NCBI GenBank assembly: GCA_023897205.1
Contig: JAHWDD010000003.1
Coordinates: forward strand, 6,513,665-6,577,664
DNA length: 64,000 bases
Source of the DNA: Exophiala sp. HKRS030
Lineage: Eukaryota > Ascomycota > Eurotiomycetes > Chaetothyriales > Herpotrichiellaceae
Reading direction: 5' to 3'
In this document: positions 55,982 through 64,000 of the stretch, one piece after another
How positions within the stretch are numbered: the first letter of the stretch is position 1
How the letters are laid out: the number at the start of each line of letters is the position of its first letter
Program-made: the position numbers and the translations under genes
The notes under the pieces: model-generated
Told to the model about the DNA's origin: nothing
Seen by the model: the letters and a program-made list of their open reading frames with translations, nothing else
Databases searched by the model: none

Positions 55982-56278
55982 TTTTAACCAGCTGTTGACC
56001 GTTTTATGTTGGATTCGGCGTTTGGCTATTGCCCTGGATGTACGAAATGGCTCGTGTATAGCAGTTCTCCTTCATCGGTGGAAGATAAGAGATCAGAATG
56101 AAATATTTTCATCGTCATTGTCAACCAATGGCTAGACTAGATTGACCTTTTCCAGCAACTTAGAAGACCTGAGTGTTTATCTCCTGCAATATCACTAGAT
56201 AACCTGTAACGCCACACGCCATGCTCATATGTACCAGCCCACGATTGGGCTCGTCCGGTTTGTTCACGTCTCGTCCTG

Positions 56279-56842
56279 TCAACCACAGCTCCCGCACTCG
56301 GGTGCCCTGACGTCGTCTATTCCGCCGAATCTTCTACCTGCACCACCTCCGCCGAATCCTGAGCCTGATCCTGAGCCTGATCCGCTGCCACTGCTACCAC
56401 TACCGCCAGGACCGGCCCCCGTACGATTGACTCCTCCCCACCGCGTCCGTTCCTGGTACGCATTCGGGCGCCCGCGGGTGTTGAACTGCGAATTCTGCGC
56501 CGCCGTGTACGGATCTAGACTGAAGAGGGAGACAAAGTATAAACCTAAAAAGTTGTAGATGTCGTCGCCCACTCGGGAGATGCGGGCGGTGATGGGAGGT
56601 CTGTTTATTGAGAGGAGAGTGAGTAAGTCGGTTTGTCTTGGGCCGGATGGGAATGGGAAAAGTTCTGAGACGTTGGGAAGGGGATCGGTTTCGAAACATG
56701 GCCAGATTGATTGTCAATCAATAGGCAGAAAGAAAATGGATACGTACGTTTCGAGAACATGTCCTGACGAAGAGACGTAACTGGAAGATGAGGAGGATGA
56801 GGTTGGTTTGTTGATTGAGGTGGCTTTGGTTTTATCTGCCAT
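56279..56842 (-). CDS. Small glycine-rich membrane protein, SelK-like, two exons
   Basis: Exons 56748-56842 and 56279-56600 (147-nt intron) give 138 residues. A serine-rich start is followed by ITARISRVGDDIYNFLGLYF and VSLFSLDPYTAAQNSQFN, a single membrane helix placed as in SelK/SelG proteins (PF10961 type) of the endoplasmic reticulum. The tail is GGSGSSGSGSGSGSGSGFGG, then RRFGGIDDVRAPECGSCG at the end. Cysteines near the C-terminus stand where animal SelK has selenocysteine. Assignment is by pattern only. It is convergent with lipoyl synthase, about 300 bp between stops. Confidence 0.62.
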
Positions 56843-57395
56843 CGTGGACAATGGTGAAGGATATCTTTGTTGGAGTCAAGATGAGGAGTGGAGAGTTTGT
56901 CGAGAATTATAAACAAATGCGAACAGTATGTATTGATTGAGGATATGGAAAGAGACGTGAAGTCGTTGGATGGTTCGGGGTGGAATGCGAGGGGTGATTG
57001 ACGACAGCCGCAGTTTTAGTGGCAGCCTTGTTCAGCCTTGTCGGCAGGTCGTGTCGTTAGTTACACACGGGGCTTCTCCTAGGCAGTTCAGCGGACGATT
57101 TGCCTTGTCTACGAAGTAACCCATGCGGAGTACAAGCATCTGTTTCGATACAGCACCGCTTTACCTCTGCTTACCGTCTTGTTATCACATACATCCCCCA
57201 CTAACAATACGCGGGGATTCGACACCCATCCTCGATGACACCCTCATATTCGCTTGCGAGGTGGCACTGGCCCCCAAATGTCTTGTGAACCAGGCGCCAG
57301 TTGCACTCAGTTGCCAGGCCTGGTTATGACTTGTCAGCCTCAAGGGATAAGATGTTGCCTTGTGATGCCTATCGCCAAAAGAAATGAACTGAAAC
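56843..57395. other. Intergenic interval upstream of the DUF3433 remnant
   Basis: It holds the promoter of the SelK-like gene. I looked for the missing 5' part of the DUF3433 gene here and found none in frame. Confidence 0.5.
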
Positions 57396-58715
57396 TTGAT
57401 GAGCGTCCTACGAGCCTTATCGAGAGAAATGGTCACATTTCTTCTTTTTCAGTTGACGCAGCCACAAGGCAATTTCGGGGTAGTGACCACCACCGAGGGT
57501 GCATCCCAAAATATTTACATTTGGGGTGCGATGAACAACGAGAAACTAGAGCACATATCTGTCCTCTGCTGTAATGAGTTCATACAGCAAGTGATGGTCG
57601 ATGCTGTGTTCAATCTCGCCGACTTGTCCATCAATGCAGGGACGTATCCGCCGGTGGTCGATGAAAGCAGTGCCCAATTCTTCTCTGAAGCACCCTTCAT
57701 GCTTTCCAGACTGCCTGGTGGAAGTCTACCGCTACCAGTTGCTCCCATGAGCTCCCAGAATCATGGCTACACCAATTACCATGATGACAGGGGCGACTTT
57801 TTCACCATCATGGCTGGGTCGAAAACTCCATTCCTCAACCCTCCGCCAATCTCAACTTGGGACGATCCTGCAAATGACGCTGGGGTTATTGATGGAATCA
57901 AGCATTTGACAGGCATTATTCGTGCACAACAGTATAACTATGTAGCACCACTAGCTTCAATACCTGAAAATGTGACACGGCGCAGCTACAATGGCACAGC
58001 CATTGATCCATATGGTACAAGAATTGTTCAGAGCAGCGTCTCTACCAGATTTTAACAGTCGTTTCTGGGTGCCATGGTACTCTGCATATTGGCGACTGCA
58101 TTCCCTGTGGACACAAAAGAAGTCTTGCAAACTAACCCATGCGACATTGCAGGCATGGCCGCTCTGCTGGCTGATTCGGAATTGCTTGTTAACGAAGATG
58201 ATGACGAGAAGGGAAGAGTGGCTGCAATGCCGGTGGATGCTCAAGACATGACTGGGCATCAACTGATGCGGTGGTGGGATGATCGAGGTTTTCGCTTCCG
58301 ACTCGGTGGGTTCGATGATAAAGGATACGAGGAGGGCAGCCTGGTCGATTTGAAGTCACCACACTCGGCAGGAACAGCTGTAGAAAGCGGGAGTCCCGGA
58401 CAGGTTACGACTAAGGTGGCGATAAGGAAATACAGATTGGGAATTGTACAAGGTCAAGACGAGGAGTCCAGGATTTGCGCGCCAGTGCCAGCAACGCCAC
58501 CAGACAGCGAAGGGGGCTCGAGGATAGTACATATTCGAAACGAAGATTCTGAGGAGTATACAACTATATCGAGAACAACATTAGATCTTGGATCAGGTTC
58601 GTGTATTGCACACCGTCGAAAAGAAGGGTCTGAGGTACAAGCGACTTTATCGGAAACACAGTCAGATCCACCCATCCAATTCCGAAAACGTGCAACGAAG
58701 GCTATGACAATATGA
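57396..58715 (+). pseudogene. DUF3433-type membrane protein remnant with internal stop
   Basis: One frame runs from about 57396 to 58715, broken only by TAA at 58053-58055. Before it: QLTQPQGNFGVVTTTEGASQ, then VVDESSAQFFSEAPFMLSRL. After it: QSFLGAMVLCILATAFPVDT, KEVLQTNPCDIAGMAALLAD and MRWWDDRGFRFRLGG. These match the second half of large fungal DUF3433 membrane proteins (PF11915), where RF-QSFLGAMVLC would be the membrane helix; the stop may replace CAA by one C-to-T change. The N-terminal half usual in the family is absent upstream. The end has two 26-residue imperfect repeats (SRIVHIRNEDSEE, SCIAHRRKEGSEV). It is probably not functional, though a truncated product from an ATG at 58074 is possible. 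Confidence 0.68.
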
Positions 58716-58788
58716 ACAACAAAAGGGTACGATAGTACATTGCTATAAACTTGAACTTGAATCAGCTCCCTCACGTGCACACCCTCAG

Positions 58789-59604
58789 TCACGGCTCCTT
58801 TACGGCGTTATGAGCGATCTGTCGATTCTCGGCAGTCGTGGTCTGGACATACTTCTGGATATACTCGGGTATGGGTTCGACCTTGTTTGTTGCGCTTGGT
58901 ATGGGGCTGTCGAACGTCTCGTACACTGGAACAACCCCGGTCCATACCTTGTCCGTGATGTCGGCCCTGCTCTCATCTTTGGCTTCATCGTGGGGTCCTC
59001 CTTGCCGAACTTTGCCACTGCCAGTCTCGATCTTGACTCGCAGAATGGTGGTGGATGTCATTTCGACATTGTCGGGTGGGATCCGAGTGTTTTCCCACCG
59101 CCCTTGGACGACCTTGTTCGTGATCTTCTGCATCGCGTACAACTTCTCCTGGTCTGTCTCGACCACTTGGGCATAACCCTGCAAGACAGCGGATCGGTAA
59201 TTGTAGCTGTGGGAGTTGGGTGTCAATGAGAGTACCAAGCCGTCCACTTTCGTCGCCGCAATGCACACTGGTATGCTCTTTGAGGAACCTCGTGCTAAGC
59301 GCATGATTCTTGAGCTGACATAGCCGTGCAAGTAACAGTCCAGTGGCTCATTCAGGTCCGCGGACGGATATTCGAATGAACCCATGACTCCGATCATTGG
59401 CAGAATCGCGGGAAACGGATCCTCTGGGCTGGGTGTGAATGAGACATGGAGGACTGGTGTAGAATTGATGATTTGGTGGATTGTATGCAAATCATATGTG
59501 CCTTTTGTGGGTTTTAACCAAGTCAATTTGTGCCCTTGAAGATTTTTTTTCTGAAAGGAGCGACTAGGACGATGGTGGTGACAAGTACTCACCTCTACTG
59601 TCAT
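58789..59604 (-). CDS. FMN-binding split-barrel protein, pyridoxamine-phosphate-oxidase-like
   Basis: The likely model has exons 59593-59604 and 58789-59550, for 257 residues; removing the 42-nt intron gives MTVEKKNLQGHKLTWLKP. Reading straight through gives 271 residues and cannot be excluded. The body has TYDLHTIHQIINSTPVLHVS, AILPMIGVMGSFEYPSADLN, LDCYLHGYVSSRIMRLA and VCIAATKVDGLVLSLTPNSH, then YRSAVLQGYAQVV, the fungal flavin-nucleotide-binding group (PF12900 type) of the PNPOx superfamily. These bind FMN; the substrate is unknown. It overlaps nothing and is convergent with the DUF3433 remnant, 73 bp between stops. Confidence 0.85.
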   Translation of the reverse strand: MTVEVSTCHHHRPSRSFQKKNLQGHKLTWLKPTKGTYDLHTIHQIINSTPVLHVSFTPSPEDPFPAILPMIGVMGSFEYPSADLNEPLDCYLHGYVSSRIMRLARGSSKSIPVCIAATKVDGLVLSLTPNSHSYNYRSAVLQGYAQVVETDQEKLYAMQKITNKVVQGRWENTRIPPDNVEMTSTTILRVKIETGSGKVRQGGPHDEAKDESRADITDKVWTGVVPVYETFDSPIPSATNKVEPIPEYIQKYVQTTTAENRQIAHNAVKEP

Positions 59605-59984
59605 AGCGATTGACTGTATTCTGCTTCTTTTTCGGGTAAACGAGATTCTGGACCATGATTGAATATGTGAGGTGTAGTTTGTTCTTTTTGGCCTACCACA
59701 CTACGACATAGACTTGGAATACGTTCCTAGAGGTATTGGACATCGATTGAGGCACGAGGTTAGTATTTAACCATCATTATGACTCCCACCAATGTCTGTG
59801 TTGCCGTTACAAAGTCAATGGATGGATGGACAGTGGACAATTCCGCACAAGGAAACTCGATGCGATGCGGAATATTGAAGATTTGGAGATGAGCGTCTGG
59901 TGTCTTTCTTCGGTCTCGATCTTCAATCGAACTTCTCTAACAACGAACGAGTACTCGCGATTCTTTGTCCGTCCGTCGTAGAGC
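59605..59984. promoter_or_regulatory. Divergent promoter of split-barrel and Icp55 genes
   Basis: A 380-bp interval with both start regions. No coding or RNA feature was seen. Confidence 0.5.
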
Positions 59985-61502
59985 ATGTCGATGCGGAGGA
60001 CATTATGGAAGAGCCTGCATTGTACCAATAATGTCCTCAACCTTTCCCAACCCATCCAAAGACTCCCTCGAACCTCCCTCCGCAGCTACAACAGTGTCAG
60101 TGGCATTGTGAATGCGGCAGACCTCTCCTTCGGCCAACCTGTCCACGAGACGCATCCTCACATCCTACAGCCGGGAGAACTGACTCCAGGCATATCAGCC
60201 CAAGAATATGCCGACCGACGTACCAAATTGGCGGCGAAGTTGCCCGACAATGCCATCGCAATAGTCGCCGCGTCCGACATCCATTTCCGCTCCGGCAGCG
60301 TCTTCTACGAGTTCCACCAAGACCCGGATTTTTTCTATCTGACCGGGTTCAATGAACCAGAGGCTCTTGCCGTGATCGGAAAGGACTCTACCGGAACGGA
60401 CCACACGTTCCATCTGTACGTGCGAGAGAAAGATGCCAAGGCAGAGATTTGGGATGGCGCAAGATCAGGCACGCAGGCTGCGAGGGACGTTTTCAACGCG
60501 GACGAGACTGGGGATATAAGCCGGGTAAAGACGATTCTACCGGAGCTCGTCGGCTCTGCGACGTCCGGGGTGTACACGGACATCATGACGCCGGACTCAT
60601 CGACAACTACTCAGTCCGCGTTGCGTCGATTCCTCCACGGCAAACCTCGAAGAACCACGGAGTTTGCGGATCTCTTGCAGTCGCAGTCGAGCAAGATCAA
60701 CCGCCTCCGACCCATCATGAATGACCTACGAGCCTTCAAGAGTCCCGCCGAGATTGAAGTCATGAGGAGAGCAGGGAAGGCGTCCGGTCGAGCACACACC
60801 GAGGCGATGCGCAAGGCGTGGACACGGGAGAAGCAACTCGACGCGTACTTGAGGTACCAATTTGTCATGCAGGGGTGCGACACCAGTGCGTTCGAACCCG
60901 TCGTGGCGGGCGGCAAGAACGCGCTGAGTATACATTACGTCCGCAACGACGACGTCCTCCAGGACGACGAGATGGTGTTGGTCGACGGAGGCGGCAAGTA
61001 CGGGGGTTACATCGCCGACATCACGCGCACGTGGCCCGTAAACGGAAAATTCAGTGACGCCCAGAGAGATCTGTACCAGGCCGTGTTGAACGTTCAGCGT
61101 TCGCTGATTTCCTTGTGTCGGGGTAGCTCGAACATGTCGCTGGACAAGCTCCACAGCATCGCCGAGGATTCCCTGTCGAATGAACTGAGGCAGATTGGGT
61201 TCGACATGTCTTCTTCATCAAAGACGGCAATTGAGAAGCTCTTCCCACATCATCTGAGCCACTACATCGGCATGGACGTGCATGATACGGTCGGGTACAC
61301 TAGAAAGACTGTCTTGCAAGAGGGACATTGTATTACTATCGAACCTGGGATTTATGTCCCCGACGACGAACGATGGCCGAAGCATTTCAGAAACATGGGC
61401 GTGAGGATCGAGGACAGCGTTTGTGTGCAAGAGGACAGTCCTTTTGTTCTCACCACCGAGGCTGTCAAGGAAGTTGTTGATATTGAGGCACTGAGAGATT
61501 GA
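59985..61502 (+). CDS. ICP55: Mitochondrial intermediate cleaving peptidase Icp55
   Basis: A single exon of 505 residues. It is an M24 aminopeptidase that trims one N-terminal residue from imported mitochondrial proteins after presequence removal, stabilising them. The N-terminus is a basic presequence (MRRTLWKSLHCTNN). The aminopeptidase-P N domain reads GISAQEYADRRTKLAAKLPD and DPDFFYLTGFNEPEALAVIG. The metal ligands are all visible: two Asp in VDGGGKYGGYIADITRTWPV, His in HHLSHYIGMDVHD, Glu in ITIEPGIYVPDD and Glu in MGVRIEDSVCV. The length matches the fungal and human (XPNPEP3) family. The stop codon lies inside a tandem hexamer repeat. Confidence 0.95.
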   Translation: MSMRRTLWKSLHCTNNVLNLSQPIQRLPRTSLRSYNSVSGIVNAADLSFGQPVHETHPHILQPGELTPGISAQEYADRRTKLAAKLPDNAIAIVAASDIHFRSGSVFYEFHQDPDFFYLTGFNEPEALAVIGKDSTGTDHTFHLYVREKDAKAEIWDGARSGTQAARDVFNADETGDISRVKTILPELVGSATSGVYTDIMTPDSSTTTQSALRRFLHGKPRRTTEFADLLQSQSSKINRLRPIMNDLRAFKSPAEIEVMRRAGKASGRAHTEAMRKAWTREKQLDAYLRYQFVMQGCDTSAFEPVVAGGKNALSIHYVRNDDVLQDDEMVLVDGGGKYGGYIADITRTWPVNGKFSDAQRDLYQAVLNVQRSLISLCRGSSNMSLDKLHSIAEDSLSNELRQIGFDMSSSSKTAIEKLFPHHLSHYIGMDVHDTVGYTRKTVLQEGHCITIEPGIYVPDDERWPKHFRNMGVRIEDSVCVQEDSPFVLTTEAVKEVVDIEALRD

Positions 61503-61524
61503 GATTGAGATTGAGATTGAGATC
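61491..61524 (+). repeat. GAGATT hexamer repeat across the Icp55 stop codon
   Basis: About four to five copies of GAGATT run from the last codons of Icp55 through its TGA and into the 3' untranslated region, ending in gagatcgatc. Because TGA is part of the repeat, changes in copy number would not extend the protein. Confidence 0.85.
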
Positions 61525-62175
61525 GATCATCTTTTGGTTCACAGTTTTAATGTACTCGGTAAGGAGTACCTGTGACAGGCAAGGTGTGAGATTGTAAGAG
61601 TAAAGGAAAGATGACTGATAGCATAATCATTCAGATCCATTGTAAATTTTTCCAATGGTTGCCTCTGAGGCATTTGACTCTTCCAGACTGTTTCTGCTTA
61701 TATTTGGTGGATGTCTAGATAGCATAATCTGTAGTTATTCTGTTCTCTAATCGAAGTTGAACGGAGAGACGGAAAAGAGCTAATTTATTAGTATTCGAGA
61801 AAGATGAAGAAAAATGATCTCATCAAATTGACACCAAAGAATCCACGATTTCGACTTCAATGTCTTCCTTTTCTTATTGCATGAAACATTCTCAATTCTT
61901 CGCGCAGGTTATCTTAGAGCTTTAGAGTGTACCTGCTCGTACTCGTATTCGAAGGGGACTTCTCCGTCGGTCTTTTTACGGACGTTTTGTATCAGCTTTG
62001 ACCACCATCACCACCACCCACGGATCGCAGATATTGAACATTCCAAACCCAGCCAAAGAAGAAGAAGCGACCCTACAGTAACATCACCAGGTTTACTGAC
62101 ACCATCAATCTTGTGATTGTTTCTCTTCTTACCGGGACCAAAAAAATCAATAAAAAAAACAAAAGATACGAAAAA
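61503..62175. other. Intergenic interval upstream of the DHA2-type MFS gene
   Basis: It holds the 3' flank of Icp55 and the AT-rich promoter of the transporter. A TACTCGGTAAGGAGTACC imperfect inverted element lies at about 61553. No gene is seen. Confidence 0.5.
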
Positions 62176-64000
62176 ATGGCTATCGAGGTCGTTTCAGAAG
62201 ACCAAACGCCGACCGAGACAAGCCCTCTACTAGGCGGTCACCAAAATGGTCAAACCGTCCAACCGATAAACGCCCAACCGGGGTCGTCAAATTCTTCTGA
62301 GAATGTTGCAAACGGAAACGGCGGTTCGAGCGATTCGAGCGACGTCGAAAACATAACAGCTCTAGCGGAAGAACCTAGCACCAAAAAGCTCGTGGCAATC
62401 ATGGCGGCGATATGGACTGGTGTGTTCTTTGCTGCTTTGGGTATGTTTGTCGTACGCGTCTTCTTATCTGGGCTTCCCTTACCTGACACCACCCTCCCCT
62501 ACCTACCGTACCTCGTCGCACAATCCTTGCCCTTCCTACTTGGTCATACTCCCTGAATACTAAAACCTCTTTTTTCTCAAGATACCACAATCGTTGCAAC
62601 CCTGACGGCGCCCATATCTTCATCCTTTGACTCCCTAAGCCTCCTGTCGTGGTTGGCGTCTGGCTACCTGATTGCCAATTCTGCATGTCAGCCCCTCTCG
62701 GGGAAACTGACAGACATCTTCTCCCGACGATATGGCCTTGTGTTTTCAAACGTCTTCTTCGCGGCGGGTACTCTGATCTGTGGCCTTGCCCCTAATGCTC
62801 AAACAATAATCGCTGGAAGGGTCATTGCTGGTGTAAGTTTCCTATCTTTTCATTGTGGATGTCAAGCAATATTTTCCACGGTCCCAAGCTATGGGTAGTG
62901 TTATACTGGCTTGACGGATCCCTGCGTTTGCAGGGATCATGCGGGTTCTTCTTGATTGCCAGCCTGATGCTTGGGATGCCCAAATAACTCCCAGAACCCG
63001 TAATGGGTGTACATTTTTAGCCCTGCTGCCCTTCCTTACTTCCTTAGAATTCCTCCGAGGCGCCCTAAACCCCCCAGAAACTCCTTCCCTGGTTGGCTCT
63101 TCCCAGTGCCAGCACCAGCACACCTTACCCTTTCCATCCTTCCGAGCACATACTCACACACACGATACAATCATTCTACCCATACCCAAAGCTCCCCTTC
63201 AGACAGGATCTGCACCATGTTTTATGAGCCCACACTAAAACTCTACCTGATTGTTAACAGATCGGAGGAGGCGGTCTCTCCTGCATCACTACCTTTGTCA
63301 CATCCGACCTGATTCCCCTCCGCCGCCGCGGTCTCTGGCAAGGTTATGGCAACCTCATCTTCGGTCTGGGAATGGGCACAGGGGGTGTCTTCGGTGGATT
63401 GTTGGCTGATCGCCTCTCGTGGCGCTGGGCTTTTCTGATCCAAGTCCCATTCATCTTCGTCTCGACCGTCATGGTCTGGTTCCTGGTCGACATCCCTGTC
63501 AATGCGAGCGCGAAACCACCACTGAGTCGAATCGACTTTCTCGGCTCTTCTCTCCTCGTCACGTCGCTTGTCCTGCTCCTCCTGGGTCTAAACACTGGGG
63601 GCAACCAACGAGCCTGGTCTCACCCTTTGATCATCACGAGTCTCGTCCTCGCATTTGTGACGTTTACATTGTTTCTTTTCATCGAGTCATCCTCACCGAA
63701 TCTAGTTCCCGAACCCATCATTCCCGTCTCGCTCATCGTGCGCACCCGCACCGTCCTCGCGTCCTGCCTCGTCAACTGGTTTGGCACCATGGCCGCCTTT
63801 CTTGCCCTCTACTACGTGCCTCTGTACCTCCAGGTGCGGGGCCTGAGCGCCACCCAGGCTGGGCTCAGAGTCATCCCTTTTGCGGTGAGCACGTCCCTGG
63901 GCAGCCTGGGATCAGGGTACGTGATGCGCGTGACGGGTCGTTACTACTGGTCCATGGTATGCTCGATGGCCGTCTTCGTGCTGGGCTCCGCCTTGCTGTG
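62176..64000 (+). CDS. DHA2-type MFS transporter, cut by right edge
   Basis: Exons 62176-62440, 62582-62832 and 63261 to beyond the edge. The N-terminus has TETSPLLGG, as in vacuolar transporters, and a long polar tail before the first helix (LVAIMAAIWTGVFFAAL). The motifs are LDTTIVATLTAPISSSF, SWLASGYLIANSACQPLSGK, LTDIFSRRYGLVFSN, IIAGRVIAG joined to IGGGGLSCITTFVTSDLIPL, and RRRGLWQGYGNLIFGLGMGT. These fit the 14-helix drug:H+ antiporter family 2, close to yeast Vba/fission yeast Fnx vacuolar basic amino acid transporters. The join of exons 2 and 3 over a 428-nt intron restores GRVIAGIGGGG exactly. Substrate is inferred only by family. Confidence 0.88.
62917..62938 (+). other. Perfect 9-bp hairpin inside the long MFS intron
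   Basis: GATCCCTGC, a GTTT loop and GCAGGGATC form a perfect inverted repeat in the middle of the 428-nt intron. Confidence 0.9.

Noticed and set aside
1..64000. CRISPR array, rRNA genes, prophage, telomere repeats or a polyketide/NRPS backbone gene
   Set aside because: None was seen. The introns and gene families mark this as eukaryotic nuclear DNA, and no synthase domains occur near the regulators and tailoring-type enzymes.

Overview
The window is nuclear DNA of a filamentous ascomycete (Pezizomycotina). Genes sit on both strands. They carry short GT-AG introns, mostly 40-150 nt, with CTAAC/CTGAC-like branch sites. The families present are typical of this group: Zn2Cys6 regulators, a Clr5-domain protein, a HET-domain gene, a DUF3433 protein, a TRI12-type transporter and a bZIP-DUF3425 factor. 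The gene mix would suit Eurotiomycetes/Chaetothyriales, but I cannot prove the order from sequence alone. Exon models below were built by matching splice sites, reading phase and family motifs; in each intact model the joined exons form one open frame.

1-19 kb is accessory metabolism and regulation. It holds a sugar-type MFS transporter cut by the left edge, two divergent Zn2Cys6 regulators, a short-chain dehydrogenase and the conserved mitochondrial assembly factor FMC1. These are followed by a Clr5-domain protein, then a same-strand row of a D-2-hydroxyacid dehydrogenase, an HxxxD acyltransferase and a glyoxalase-like protein.

19-34 kb mixes housekeeping and accessory genes: PP4 regulatory subunit 3 (Psy2/SMEK), a wax-synthase-like MBOAT enzyme, an AlkB-homologue-6-like dioxygenase, a TRI12-type MFS pump, a 2-kb gene-free interval and an APSES/KilA-N-fold protein.

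34-41 kb is gene-poor and decayed. It has a HET-domain pseudogene with a -1 frameshift and three in-frame stops, a relic resembling a non-LTR retrotransposon endonuclease on the minus strand, an AT microsatellite, and then a secreted beta-propeller (carboxymuconate-cyclase-like) protein.

41-64 kb contains a six-exon bZIP factor, a small three-exon hypothetical gene, an OTT_1508-like deaminase, a BAG co-chaperone, an F-box protein, a luciferase-domain (DUF5519-type) membrane protein, mitochondrial lipoyl synthase, a small SelK-like glycine-rich protein, a broken DUF3433 gene, an FMN split-barrel protein, the mitochondrial peptidase Icp55 and a DHA2-type MFS transporter cut by the right edge.

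Mitochondrial functions (FMC1, lipoyl synthase, Icp55) are scattered among regulators and transporters and do not form one pathway. The most unusual content is the pair of pseudogenes whose stop codons all fit C-to-T change at CpA (the RIP signature), the deaminase, the palindromic intergenic motif family, and two perfect hairpins.
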